Below, one piece after another: positions 10,501-21,706 of a stretch of 64,000 bases of DNA. Positions within the stretch are counted from its first letter, which is position 1; every line of letters starts with the position of its first letter. The stretch comes from Chlorops oryzae (taxonomy: Eukaryota; Arthropoda; Insecta; Diptera; Chloropidae), in assembly GCA_020466095.1 (NCBI GenBank), contig CM035808.1:34828502-34892501 (forward strand). The letters run 5' to 3'. Under the pieces are notes generated by a model. The model searched no databases. It saw nothing but the letters and a program-made list of their open reading frames with translations, and had not been told where the DNA came from. The translations under genes and the position numbers were made by a program.

Positions 10501-13500
10501 ATGGCGAGGCAAGAAGGACCTATATGCCTAAAGTGCACCGAAGAAGAGAACGATCGGATGGTTCAGTGCGATGCGTGTGATCGATGGTACCATTTCGACT
10601 GCGTCGGCGTGGACGAAAGCGTGGAGGATGTAAGTTGGAAGTGTGATCGGTGCATATTAAGAAGCACATCATCGCCCAAACAACCTAATACCCAACCACC
10701 ACCTCTGGGATCAGGAATAGACGAAATACAAAACGTACAAATTGGAGTAAATCCTCAGGAAACAGAAGAGGCGCCAAGTACAGTTGTGACGTCTAGCCTA
10801 ATAACCTTGAGTCGTCCTATAACGGCTTCGACAACAGCGAGTGGCGCGATTCCAAAACGTACCGCAACAACAACATACGACCCGTTATTCTTTCCAAATT
10901 TACTAACACAAAAGGCAAATGGAAACAACCTTCAAAAGAGAGCAGAATATCCGTCGCTGCAAACAGAAAGACAATGCGTAAACGCAACGAGCTCTAAAAA
11001 TCCCTCTTTTCAAATCGGCGCGGTTGACAACACTGAAAACGCAACAGCTGCAATGAAACAACGTGAAGACGTGCAAAGCATTTCAAAACAAATTCAATTA
11101 CAATTAGAAATGCTAGAAGAGGAGAACTTGTTGCGACAAACGTATTTGCAACGTAAATATGAAATACTCGCACAATGCGATAATACTGGTAATTCAGTTG
11201 AGCCAATTAATTTCGCATCGAACTTACATGAAATGCACAGACCAACTGCTGCTCAAATCGCTGCAAGGCAGATACTGCCAAAAGATCTTCCCGCATTTTA
11301 TGGAGATCCGGAAGAGTGGCCGCTCTATATTAGCAGCTACGAAAACACAACGAGCGTGGGAGGATTTTCGAATGCTGAGAACTTGATCAGACTACAAGCA
11401 AGTCTAAAGGGTAAGGCACGTGAGATTGTGAAAAGTAAACTTTTAATTCCGTCTATGGTGCCCGAGGTCATCCAAACCCTCAAGATGTATTTCGGCAGGG
11501 CAGAGCTTATCGTGGAGAGAATGGTAGAGAAGGCGCGCCAAATGCCAACACTCAAAGACAAACTAGAGACACTGATAGAATTCGGACTTGCCGTCAAGAA
11601 CATTTGCGCCACGATGGAAGCGTGTAAGCTTCATGAGCATCTAAGCAACCCAATGTTAGTTAAGGAGCTGGTAGACAAGCTGCCGACGCACTACAAGCTG
11701 GCATGGGCGATGCAGCCAAAAGGTGGTAATCCGGCTTTAATAACTTTCAGCAACTGGTTATATGCACTAGCTGAAGCTGCCTCAACAGTAGTTACACCGG
11801 CCGCCACGAAGAAAAACGCTCAAGTGAACGTGCATGCAGCAAAAGATGAACCAGGCAGCGTATGCGTCATATGCAAAGGACAACACAAGCTTGCGAAATG
11901 CGATAGATTTCTAAGCATGTCTACCAGCGAAAGAGAGGAGGTAGTGAAAGCTAACAAAATTTGTCGTCATTGCTTAAAATGTCATCGGCGTAAATGTTTT
12001 AGCAGCAAGGAGTGCACCGTAGCAAACTGCAACGCTCGACACCACCCCCTGTTGCATGCGTCGGGAGATTCAAAACATCAGCAGCTTACTAACACCAATG
12101 AGGCCGAAAAGGTGAATACGCATAGCTTGCAGAACGGCGTACTGTTTCGTATATTGCCTGTTAAACTCCTTGCCGGCTCAAGAATCCTTGAGACGTATGC
12201 ATTCCTGGATGAAGGGTCTTCAGTCACTCTTGTGGACGAAGAAATCTTTAGAAAGCTAAATATTTCTGGTGTGGAGGAGCCCTTGTGTTTACGTTGGACA
12301 AGCGACGCGATTCGACGCGAATCTACGAGCCGACGGGCCTCTATAAAGATTGAAAACGCCTTCAACGGAAAACAGTTCATACTCCATGATGTTCGTACCG
12401 TAAAAGATCTCGAATTGCCGGAACAGAGTATTTGCATACAGGAGCTAACCTCAAAATACGAGTATTTGAAGGGACTGCCCATAAAATCATACCTAAATGC
12501 TAAGCCTACAATCCTCATCGGAGCAGATAACTGGAAGCTGGCGATGCCATTACGAGTCCGCGAAGGTTCACAGCATCAACCAATCGCTTCAAAAACACGT
12601 TTGGGTTGGGCCGTGAAAGGATGTGTAAATACTCATGTTAAGGAAAACTACTTAAATATACACACATGTAGCTGCGAGGATCGTCACAATCAACTCGACA
12701 TCGCTCTCAAAAATTTCTTCGATCTGGAATCGGAACCTAAAACGTTTCTCTCAAAGGAGGATGAGCGCGCTCTGGAAATTCTTGATGCCACTTCCAAGCA
12801 ACTTGGTGGTAGATACGAAGTAGGTTTACCATGGAAAGAAGGTACAACGGAGATGCCGGACAGCTTTTCAACGGCATATCATCGACTGGCCTGCCTGCAC
12901 CGTAAATTTAAGAAAAATCCTAGCCAGAGAGAGCAAATGCTGCGAGAAATAAATAATCTGCTTAACAAAGGATACGCCAGAAAACTGACGAAAGAGGAGC
13001 TACTAGAAACACCGCAGCGAGTATGGTACCTGCCGATTTTCACCACAGTCAACCCAAACAAGCCAAACCGTGTTCGGCTGGTCTGGGACGCGGCAGCGAA
13101 ATCGAAAGGATTATCACTCAACGATTTTCTCCTCACTGGGCCTGACTTATTGACGCCTCTCATGGACATACTATCGTCCTTTCGCATCGGCGAAGTCGCT
13201 ATATGCGCCGACATTGCGGAAATGTTTCACCAGATACGGGTGCGAAGAGAGGACGTGCATGTGCAGCGTTTCTTATGGAGCGAAGACTATGACCAACAGA
13301 AAAAACCCAATGTATACGTAATGGACGCACTTACATTTGGGCTAAACTGCGCGCCATTTATCGCACATTACGTTCGGAATGCGAACGCGGAATTATTTGA
13401 AAAGCAGTATCCTCGGGCAGTAAAGGCCATCAAAACTTCTCATTACGTCGACGACTTCATCGACAGCGCCGACTCAGCCCATGAAGCTCTTCAACTGGCA

Positions 13501-15966
13501 AACGACGTGAAAAGAATTCACCAGGCTGAAGGATTCAACATTCGCAAGTGGGTCTCCAATGCCACAGAAATTGCAAATCAGCTCAATGGAGAGGACCAAG
13601 CAGCACAGAAGCCATTCGAAATCAGCGCAGCCGAAAAGATATTAGGTATGTATTGGGAGCCTGATACTGATCTCTTTAAGTACCATTACAGATTCGCAAG
13701 ACTTAAGCGAAACGTAGTGGAGAGCACGGTCGTCCCTACAAAACGAGAGCTTCTGCAAGTCTTGATGTCGCTCTTCGACCCATTGGGATTCATCTCGTGT
13801 TACACTATAAAACTCAAAATCCTACTCCAAAAGGTCTGGCGATCTGGAATAGGTTGGGACGACTGTCTAACTGATGAATTGTTCAGGATTTGGCTGCGCT
13901 GGAAACAAACACTAACAGAAATCTCTGCAGTAGCAATCCCTAGGCGGTACAGCGCACTGTTCAAAGAAGCTGAGAAGGTACAACTACATACCTTTGTTGA
14001 CGCAGGAGAGGAGGCATATGCAGCAATAAGTTTCATTCGAGTCCAAAGTCATGGGGAAGTCGACATCGCCCTTGCAGCGTCCAAAACTAAAGTGGCTCCT
14101 TTAAAACCACTGTCAATACCACGTTTGGAGCTGCAAGCTGCTGTAACCGGAACTAAGCTTGCTCAACGGATTAGACGCACCATTAAAATTCCAGCGGAGT
14201 CCTGCTTCTACTGGACAGACTCTAAAACTGTGTTAAGATGGCTTCGTATGGACCCGAAACGCCTGCAGCAATTCGTCATGTTCCGCGTTGGTGAAATATT
14301 GGAACACACCAGCATAAACCAATGGCATTGGGTGCCATCAAAGCAAAACGTAGCCGATCTAGCTACGAAAGACTCAAGGAACAACGATTACGCCGTCTGG
14401 TTCAAGGGCCCGCAATTCCTTTGGAAAGAAGACGAACATTGGCCACGCTGTGACGATATCGGAGAGGAAGCCGTGCCTGAAGTGCGGCATGTCTTGCTGC
14501 ACGAAACCTACGCAAAATCACTTCAGCCGAACGTGGCATACTTTTCAAACTGGAGGAGGTTATATCGAGCTGTGGCAAATTTTCTACTTTATATCGAGAA
14601 GCTACGAGCCCGTATCAAAAATATGAGCGACGCTGGAATGACTACAGATATAATTGAAAAGGCAAAATTTCTTCTCTTCCGTGAGGCACAGAGAGATGAG
14701 TTTCGAGATGAGATACTCGCTTTACAGCGCGGTAAGAATGTAAACAAAAAATCAGTACTAAAATCCCTAAATGTTTACCTAGACAATGGCGTCATCAGAG
14801 CACGTTCTCGACTCGAGCGTCTAACCGACAACGAAGATGTCATAATTTTGCCGAGGAACCACACGGAAACGCACTTGCTAGTTCATTCCTATCACGAAAA
14901 AAACCATCATCTGTTGCACGAAGCGTCCATTAACGCAATCAGAAACAGGTTCTATATACCAAAGTTACGTGTGCTGTATAAAAGCGTACGAGCGGCATGT
15001 CAGCGGTGCAAAATATCTGAAGCGATGCCTCAGGAACAACAAATGGCACCACTACCACCAGCCCGACTAGGCGCATACCAAAGGCCGTTCACCTACGTCG
15101 GCATCGATTTTTTCGGCCCATTTCTCGTCACAGTTGGACGACGCAGCGAAAAGAGATGGGGTGTGATCTTTACATGCCTTACACTGCGTGCGATTCATAT
15201 TGAGTTAGCTCATTCACTTGACACCAGCTCATGCTTAATATGCATCCACAATTTTATGACACGCCGCGGAGTACCGAAAGAAATATTTACGGATAATGGC
15301 ACCAATTTTAAAAGCACGGAAAAAATATTGCGCGATCAGCGTCGCAGTATCGACTTTCCGAACATCGCATCCAAACATGACGGAATCAAGTGGCGATTCA
15401 ACCCACCCGCGGCACCACACATGGGCGGAGCATGGGAGCGGTTGATCAGGTCAATCAAGACCGTACTCCGAAATATAAATCCGGATTGTAAATTTAACGA
15501 CGAAAGCTTACGATACGGGCTATGCGAAGTCGAGTTCGTGATAAATTCAAGGCCATTGACGTTTGTCTCCCTTGACACTGCAGACGACGATGCTCTAACA
15601 CCGAATCATTTGCTGTTGGGATCAATATCGGGCGACAAGCCGAATTGCTCCGCGTCCGCCAACCTTCGAAGCTACTGGAAAGAGGCACAAAATTTCGCCA
15701 ACAAGTTTTGGACGAGATGGGTCGCCGAATATACACCCACTCTGGTTCGCAGAGGTAAATGGTTCAATAAAAATCCACCTCTGCAAAAGGGCGACGTGGT
15801 CGTCATCGTCGACGGATCCCTACCCAGAAACTGCTGGCCCAAGGGTGTCATCGAGGAGGTATCGCTTGCAAAAGATGGACAAGTCCGTAGAGCTATCGTG
15901 CGTACACCACACGGGACGTTGGAACGACCGGCAATCAAGCTGGCCCGACTAGACGTTGGAAATTAA
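10501..15966 (+). CDS. BEL/Pao Gag-Pol polyprotein (1821 aa) with N-terminal PHD finger
   Basis: One uninterrupted reading frame encodes all functions for retrotransposition. From the N-terminus: a C4HC3 PHD finger (C9, C12, C23, C26, H31, C34, C48, C51); a proline/threonine-rich linker; a DUF1759 Gag domain (about 260-430); Cys/His zinc knuckles (about 460-520); an A17-type aspartic protease (FLDEGSS at 568-574); reverse transcriptase with YVDD at 982-985; RNase H (VDAGEEAYAA..., TDSKTVLRWL); an H2C2 zinc-binding motif; a DDE integrase (GIDFFGPF, TDNGTNF with Asp near 1598, GGAWERLI); and a DUF5641-type C-terminus. The ATG is 48 nt after the LTR. With near-identical LTRs and an intact frame it could be active. 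The PHD finger is the odd part: it may target integration to histone marks, which is inference. Confidence 0.95.
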   Translation: MARQEGPICLKCTEEENDRMVQCDACDRWYHFDCVGVDESVEDVSWKCDRCILRSTSSPKQPNTQPPPLGSGIDEIQNVQIGVNPQETEEAPSTVVTSSLITLSRPITASTTASGAIPKRTATTTYDPLFFPNLLTQKANGNNLQKRAEYPSLQTERQCVNATSSKNPSFQIGAVDNTENATAAMKQREDVQSISKQIQLQLEMLEEENLLRQTYLQRKYEILAQCDNTGNSVEPINFASNLHEMHRPTAAQIAARQILPKDLPAFYGDPEEWPLYISSYENTTSVGGFSNAENLIRLQASLKGKAREIVKSKLLIPSMVPEVIQTLKMYFGRAELIVERMVEKARQMPTLKDKLETLIEFGLAVKNICATMEACKLHEHLSNPMLVKELVDKLPTHYKLAWAMQPKGGNPALITFSNWLYALAEAASTVVTPAATKKNAQVNVHAAKDEPGSVCVICKGQHKLAKCDRFLSMSTSEREEVVKANKICRHCLKCHRRKCFSSKECTVANCNARHHPLLHASGDSKHQQLTNTNEAEKVNTHSLQNGVLFRILPVKLLAGSRILETYAFLDEGSSVTLVDEEIFRKLNISGVEEPLCLRWTSDAIRRESTSRRASIKIENAFNGKQFILHDVRTVKDLELPEQSICIQELTSKYEYLKGLPIKSYLNAKPTILIGADNWKLAMPLRVREGSQHQPIASKTRLGWAVKGCVNTHVKENYLNIHTCSCEDRHNQLDIALKNFFDLESEPKTFLSKEDERALEILDATSKQLGGRYEVGLPWKEGTTEMPDSFSTAYHRLACLHRKFKKNPSQREQMLREINNLLNKGYARKLTKEELLETPQRVWYLPIFTTVNPNKPNRVRLVWDAAAKSKGLSLNDFLLTGPDLLTPLMDILSSFRIGEVAICADIAEMFHQIRVRREDVHVQRFLWSEDYDQQKKPNVYVMDALTFGLNCAPFIAHYVRNANAELFEKQYPRAVKAIKTSHYVDDFIDSADSAHEALQLANDVKRIHQAEGFNIRKWVSNATEIANQLNGEDQAAQKPFEISAAEKILGMYWEPDTDLFKYHYRFARLKRNVVESTVVPTKRELLQVLMSLFDPLGFISCYTIKLKILLQKVWRSGIGWDDCLTDELFRIWLRWKQTLTEISAVAIPRRYSALFKEAEKVQLHTFVDAGEEAYAAISFIRVQSHGEVDIALAASKTKVAPLKPLSIPRLELQAAVTGTKLAQRIRRTIKIPAESCFYWTDSKTVLRWLRMDPKRLQQFVMFRVGEILEHTSINQWHWVPSKQNVADLATKDSRNNDYAVWFKGPQFLWKEDEHWPRCDDIGEEAVPEVRHVLLHETYAKSLQPNVAYFSNWRRLYRAVANFLLYIEKLRARIKNMSDAGMTTDIIEKAKFLLFREAQRDEFRDEILALQRGKNVNKKSVLKSLNVYLDNGVIRARSRLERLTDNEDVIILPRNHTETHLLVHSYHEKNHHLLHEASINAIRNRFYIPKLRVLYKSVRAACQRCKISEAMPQEQQMAPLPPARLGAYQRPFTYVGIDFFGPFLVTVGRRSEKRWGVIFTCLTLRAIHIELAHSLDTSSCLICIHNFMTRRGVPKEIFTDNGTNFKSTEKILRDQRRSIDFPNIASKHDGIKWRFNPPAAPHMGGAWERLIRSIKTVLRNINPDCKFNDESLRYGLCEVEFVINSRPLTFVSLDTADDDALTPNHLLLGSISGDKPNCSASANLRSYWKEAQNFANKFWTRWVAEYTPTLVRRGKWFNKNPPLQKGDVVVIVDGSLPRNCWPKGVIEEVSLAKDGQVRRAIVRTPHGTLERPAIKLARLDVGN

Positions 15967-16008
15967 ATAATATAAGCTTCGATGGGACTCGCTTACGGGG
16001 CGGAGAGA

Positions 16009-16373
16009 TGTTACCACCGTCTGCAGACCGTAGCGGTACTCATAAAACCAGCGAGTGGAAAATAAACGTTCAAACCAGTCGCGCATTGACTTTAAAGACG
16101 ATCGGGCGTTTGACAAAGTTTAAGTTCCTCTTCTTCTTTCTTAATTTACCGTTCTCTGGTTAAATTTCATTTTGTATTTTTTTTTTCCTATTTTCTTGCA
16201 CGAGCTTAATTTGTTAACGACTTATGAACATTCCAAACTAATTAATAAGCATAAATTTGAAGTTAATTGTATATTTTTCGCGAAGAAGTAACGCAGGTTT
16301 AGTAAAGTTAAATAGAATAAAGAGCTAAAACCCTTACGTTCGGTTGTTTAAAATTGATGCGGCCGCGGCAACA
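16009..16373 (+). repeat. 3' LTR of BEL/Pao element
   Basis: The 365-bp LTR is identical to the 5' LTR apart from one extra T in the T-run. It is preceded by a purine-rich tract and followed by the ACACC target duplication and the rest of the family A terminus (to about 16394). Confidence 0.9.
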
Positions 16374-16394
16374 ACACCCTTACTTGTTTTCTAT

Positions 16395-17477
16395 TGGTTA
16401 TTTTATGTTAATTTAGGGCTCCCTCATTCCATAAAGGTCAATGGTTTGATGGACTAAAGTAGCGTTTGCTAGATATGGCCCAAAATGTAAAAAAGTCAAT
16501 TTTCTCTACTTTGCCACATATTTCGGGCCATAACTCAATTACCATATAAAATAGCCAAGCAGATAGACCTAATTCGAAAAGGTGGAAGTCGTACGCAAAT
16601 TCTAAGTGCCTAAACGCCACCCTACGACTATAATTGTGGATCCTATGAGGTCAGAAGGCCCATTTTTCGCTCAAAATTTCGGTACTTTCACTCTCTTATC
16701 GAGCCATATCTTAGCAACCAGTGCAAATTATCCCAATATTAGACATACCCATTTATGCTAGAATCCTGACGAACATTTAAAGCCACAGCATTGTAGCATT
16801 GTGTTATTGAAATTCAATTGCATTTATAAAAGTTGTAAATCAGTTAAAAATTTTAGTATGAACTTTTCAATCTAAATCGAATAGGCCGAGGAGACCGGCC
16901 TTGCATGGTAACGAGCTGTCGCCAAAACTGCACTAGAAGGTTGATCGGATAGAGTTGTGGGTGGCAGTATACGAAAGGTTTATCATATGACCTTAAACAT
17001 GGTACAGTGCGGACCAGGAGCTCCAGAGCCGAAGGATGCGGTTCCGATCGGTCTTGGGACGACCTCCTTGTGCCAGATTCGTTGGGGTCTTGGTAGTTGT
17101 GCAAAGACAGGAAACTCGACTAAGGTATGCCGACATTGTCATTGCTTTCGTTGGTAGTAAAACTGGTTTGCATAATGCGGCGCCCCAGTCGTTTAACTAG
17201 GTACGCACTGAGTGCCGTGGAGTTAAGCTTTGTGTGTCTATACTTCACTTCAATATCCCCAGGATTCATGTCAATTTGAGTTTGTGGTAGATGAATGAAA
17301 AAGCTTCACCTTCACAAATATCACTATTGCGAGAAATAAGGGAACCCTAGAGAGCCCTCGACATAAACAATAAAAATCCGTAAATGTGGCCCTTCACTTA
17401 GCTAGGACCCGGTTACAGCTAAAACCTTTTTTATCCAAATATTATACATTTACTTTTATAGGGCTTTTGTTTTAATT
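16395..17477. other. Intergenic, nothing recognised
   Basis: No gene can be supported. Small open frames here (for example 16853-17157 on both strands) show no domain or codon bias I can recognise. The last part is the 3' flank of the minus-strand IR gene that ends at 17478. Confidence 0.4.
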
Positions 17478-19519
17478 TTAGAAATTTAAAAAATCTACAA
17501 ATCCCTTGGTAAATCCAGAGCGCATCGCGCGAAGCTCTAAAAGAAACACCAAAACGCTTAGTGTAAGTAAAAATAAATAAACAGAAAAGAGTCCCATGAG
17601 TACCCAAAGCGAAAGCAATGAAGGTTTTTGCCTCTCGTTCACTGTATGATTATCTAAATAAAGATCCTCAAAACGTCGTATAAGTCCCGAGGACATAATA
17701 TTTAAAATCAGCTCATTGATTTCGAAGGCGAGGAAAGAGTGCTTTTGCATATAGAACGTAATCGGTGCATTGAGTATGGGCTCGGTGAGAATGTTGAGAC
17801 GACGTTTAACGTTTTTCGGGTTCTGGTTGTAATAACGTAGAAGATGTCCAAGAACAGTAACTGCAAATTTAGCATCCTCATCTTCACCCAATCTGTTGAA
17901 TAGTGTCTGCAGAGAGCTATCGTCATTATCGACAAATTTAAATATTACTTCGTTCGACGTTGTGCTTCGAAGAATTGGCACCAATATTGGGTACGTATAA
18001 AATGTGAAATTTCTTGTAACTGCCTCGTTGATCATGCTAAGCGTTGTCCGGCCCCGGGAATCCTGAAGTATGAGAAATAGTTGACCGATATAGGCTGATC
18101 GCAGTACCCAGCTGTAGAGTATCCATACCGCTACTAAGTAGCGAGCGAAATTCCTCCGCGGCAAGGCACCAGTTACTGGACCGCCATATAAGATACTCCA
18201 AAAGTTAGTGAAAGGAAAACGATTGCCCCGACCGAAAACAAATTCCTGCACTCTTCGGCTGGTAATGGCTTTCAACGTGAATATAACTAGAATACCAAAG
18301 AGAACACTTGACGAGAAGCAGCTCCAAATTATATACTTAAAAGGCCGTATAAGCCTTTCGAATGGCGTCATAAGTTGTCCCTTCGGTATGCCCAAATTAA
18401 GCGGTACACTAAGATAACTATAGGCCGGCTGCGAATGCTTCTGCCGTTCTATGTCGTACATTAAGCAAACGACCACAATATCCGTTTCTCTGTCAATTAA
18501 CTGAAATGAAATGAAATTATATGAAATATAAAAATAGAAAAGAGAAAAAAAAAAAAACGGACCATTTTGGACGTTCCTGTCGCCGTTCCATTGGGGTAAT
18601 AATAACCTCGATTATGATTCGGTTCCTCGACCAAATGCATTGTGAAATTCATCTTCGAAGCCAAAAGCGTCACAAGCATTCCTTCGATGCCCTCCAGAGA
18701 AGTCAAATCGCCAGTGCGTTCATCGAATTTTACAATAGTAAATGGAGGCTCACTCCATGTTGTGACCCTTACCTTACAGCCCCACATATTCGTTAGCTTT
18801 TTGCTGAAAAATCTTCTCTGCTTAAATTTAAAATCCGTAGCCGATCCGAATATATCGTAAAGGCGAGGCTCGACGTCCGAGCATTTGCTGCGACTAAACG
18901 GGAAGTAGGTGTAAACGTAAACCATTCCGTCGGATACAATAAGAATGTTGACGTTGATTACAAATATCTCGAAAAGGTGACGGAATAGTGTCCGTATAAT
19001 ATCGTAACGTTTCGGCTCGCGTCCCGTATAGATTATGCAGAAAAATCCATTGCGTTCGTAGTGAAAACGTTCATTCAGAAGGTCAGCTCTCAAACGTCTG
19101 AAAATACTTTCAATTTTCTCAGTGAATGTATTCAGAATTTTGACCTCCACTTACTGAAAGGAATTGATGCTATCCACTAGCCAAATGGCCTTATCCTTTT
19201 TATGATATAATCGATAAAAGTACTCCTCGTTGCTCATGTCCTTGCCAAAGCCAAGAAATTCTTTTGCTAAGCTCTCGTAAATGTTGTTGTTTTCTAATAA
19301 AATTCGGATTGTTACTTGCCTCGAAATACGAACTAGAATTCCCTCCGTTATGTCGTTGTGTTCCAAATGAGAGCTCTTCGAATCGGCATATTGTCCGATG
19401 AGTATTGGGGATCTGGTCGCTGGAGCGTAGACTTTAACCACAACGGAAACTGCCGCCAATATGAGTGAGAAGTTTCCCGGTGTTCCTAAGTTAAGCATCA
19501 AGTTTCTCAATTCCGACAT
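17478..19519 (-). CDS. Divergent ionotropic receptor (IR), subfamily 1, copy B
   Basis: Three minus-strand exons join in frame: 19519-19155, 19097-18563 and 18500-17478, giving about 640 aa. Exon 1 has the same length (365 nt) and phase as copy A. Intron 1 has donor GTAAGT. Intron 2 has the non-standard donor GTCCGT, followed by a long T-run. The S1 lobe carries NMWGCKVRVTTWSEPPF, and an N-glycosylation-type NGTATGTSKM precedes intron 2. Exon 3 holds membrane helix 1 (IIWSCFSSSVLFGILVIF), the pore region, helix 3 (SWVLRSAYIGQLFLIL) and a C-terminal helix (LMGLFSVYLFLLTLSVLVF). It is highly similar to copy A and divergent to the plus-strand IR at 25409. It is a predicted chemosensory channel subunit; the ligand is unknown. 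Confidence 0.86.
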
Positions 19520-20140
19520 TACAGTTTCGAATGAATTGAATTGGTGAAAGTCTCAAATGTTCGATGTTTCAGTCCCAACATGAAAATGACAATGGACATT
19601 CCTACAATTGCAGCCCTGAATTACAACGACTGGTATTTCATAAATGGTCTTCATCAGCAGTTTATGGCAATTGTAATAGTTATGCGTTCATCATGCAATC
19701 TGATTTCTAGGAACGCCTTCCATTATGATCTTCAGTGATTTCTAATGCACGCGATTGAATGAGCCTCACAAAAGGCTATGAAAAATTAAATGAGCCATTG
19801 AGGAGATGGAAATGGCTAGCAAATCACCAACATTTTTATCTACGCTTCCTCTTGCAATGGTTGACTTTCAGATGATGGAACTTAACTATGCCGGGATAGT
19901 TGCAACCGATGGAATCAGTGTACACGATATTAGGGTGTCTTAAATCAACTTTCAAGTCTTCAATGACAATTTAAAAAAAAATATTCCCATCGATTCAAAG
20001 CTGAAGCTGGTAGGATTTGTTTTGTAAAGCATTTGACAGATGGAAGGCTTTAAAAAATTGAACATAGAGACATACGGATATCTCTCCACCAACAATATTT
20101 GCCGTGTGATGGAAGTAAAAATCAGGCAATTAAAAAACAA
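19520..20140. other. Intergenic, 5' flank of IR copy B
   Basis: No coding region can be supported. It lies directly upstream of the ATG of the minus-strand IR gene and ends at the family A insertion. I saw no TATA box. Confidence 0.4.
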
Positions 20141-21017
20141 GTAAGGGTGTTATAGTCAGGTGAGCCTGAGAATAGAATACCTGACACAGACACACATGAT
20201 CAAATAATTTTTAATATCAAGAAGTGTTTAAGGCCATAAGTGGCTCCATATACCGACTTTTGCTAAATTTCTTTATGAAAACCGCCCCTTTGCCACGCCC
20301 ACTTTTCCAACTTTTTTGTATTCTAATCGGAAGATTAAATATACGCTCAAATTCTAAGTTTCATTGAATTATTTCGAAAAAGTCAGATTTGGGGCAGTTT
20401 TGAAATTTTTGTGATAGACCCTAGTACTAGAGGTACCCTTAATAATGGACCTATCAAAAAAATTTTTAGAGCTGATGTTATACGCTACAAAGGAAGCATA
20501 AGTGCCGAATTTCGTTCAAGTCCCATTTGCATTTCGGGTGTAGCAGGCAATTTTCGAAAAACGCCCTTCTGCCACGCCCACTTTACCAATTTTTGGAAAT
20601 AATATTACTTGCCTTTAAACATGTTAAAAAAAAGACGAATTTCTTCAAAATATCATGAAAAACTTCGATTTAAGAGCAGTTTTTGTGATTTTCGTAACAG
20701 ACCCTAGTACTGGAGGTACCCATAAAAATGGTCCGATTTGGTCCATTGTTCTTACTCATGGTCCCAGTGAGCACGCATACCAAATTTCGTCAAGATAGCT
20801 CAACTCCTTCGATAAGATAACTGTATACAGACAGACGGACAGACAGACAGACGGTCAGACGGACAAACAGACGGACATGTCTAAATCGAATCTCCTGGTG
20901 ATTCTGATAATTTCTATATATATTTTGTATGGTCTATCTTGACTGGTTATGGGTGTTACACAAATCCACACAAACGCAATATACCCTCGACACAGAGTGT
21001 GTCGGGTATAAAAAGAA
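20141..21017 (+). mobile_element. Family A repeat, single copy
   Basis: It starts AAACAAGTAAGGGTGTTATA and ends with TGTGTCGGGTATAAAAA. It matches the right arm of the 8346-10088 palindrome along its length, with moderate divergence and the same ACAGACGGACAG microsatellite (20828-20875). It lacks the second terminal inverted repeat. Non-coding. Confidence 0.75.
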
Positions 21018-21706
21018 GAAATTAAATGCACGCGGCTACACTATCGTAAAGGCCCTCCACCATAATTGCTTATGTCCAAGGTGCGGTAATTTTGCTTCAA
21101 ATTTAGCTCGCATGGATAATTTCAATGAATCATATGTCTATCGTTGGAAAGTAAATTGACAAGCCTTATGGAAGCATTTTTATTGCCTTATTGAAAAATT
21201 TCTATTTATATTTAAGGCAGCCAAAGTGCCTCATTGCTACCTATTGTCCAGAAAAAATGCCATAAAAGACATTAAAAAATGCCCTGTTATCAAAATGTTT
21301 AGAATAGAACTCAATAAGACCTAGACTCAAGAATATGTTTCGTAGTAAATCCATGGAGAGACGGCAATCGTAATGGCACCAGGCTGAACTCTTTGCGCCA
21401 CATCCATTGGGCGTATTCCACTATTTCTATTATTGAGGTTAAAGTTCTCATATCTTTAGAGTCGAATATTAAGTCCAATATAACAACAATAACAACAGTA
21501 TTTCAACAATTTTAACACGATAACCGCCCTGTTTAAGAACGCAAAAATATTGCGTTTACGGGAAATAAAAAAAATATAGAAAGGATTGAAAATTCTGGAG
21601 ACGGAGCACAGCGATATAGCGAACGAGATGTAAAAACAGCCCTGACTGTGATTGTGCTCCCATATATTTCAATACGTAAAACATTTGAAAACAAAATTTA
21701 AAAACT
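21018..21706. other. Intergenic, nothing recognised
   Basis: AT-rich sequence with no supported gene or structured repeat. Confidence 0.35.

Larger units (their letters stand above)
10084..16378 (+). mobile_element. BEL/Pao LTR retrotransposon, complete, with 5-bp target duplication
   Basis: The element is 6.3 kb, LTR to LTR (10089-16373). It is flanked by the direct repeat ACACC (10084-10088 and 16374-16378). Removing the element restores the end of the family A repeat (..CTATAACACC-CTTACTTG..), which proves insertion into that repeat. The two LTRs differ only by one T in a T-run as far as I can see, so the insertion is recent. A purine tract (GGGGCGGAGAGA) directly precedes the 3' LTR. Confidence 0.92.
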
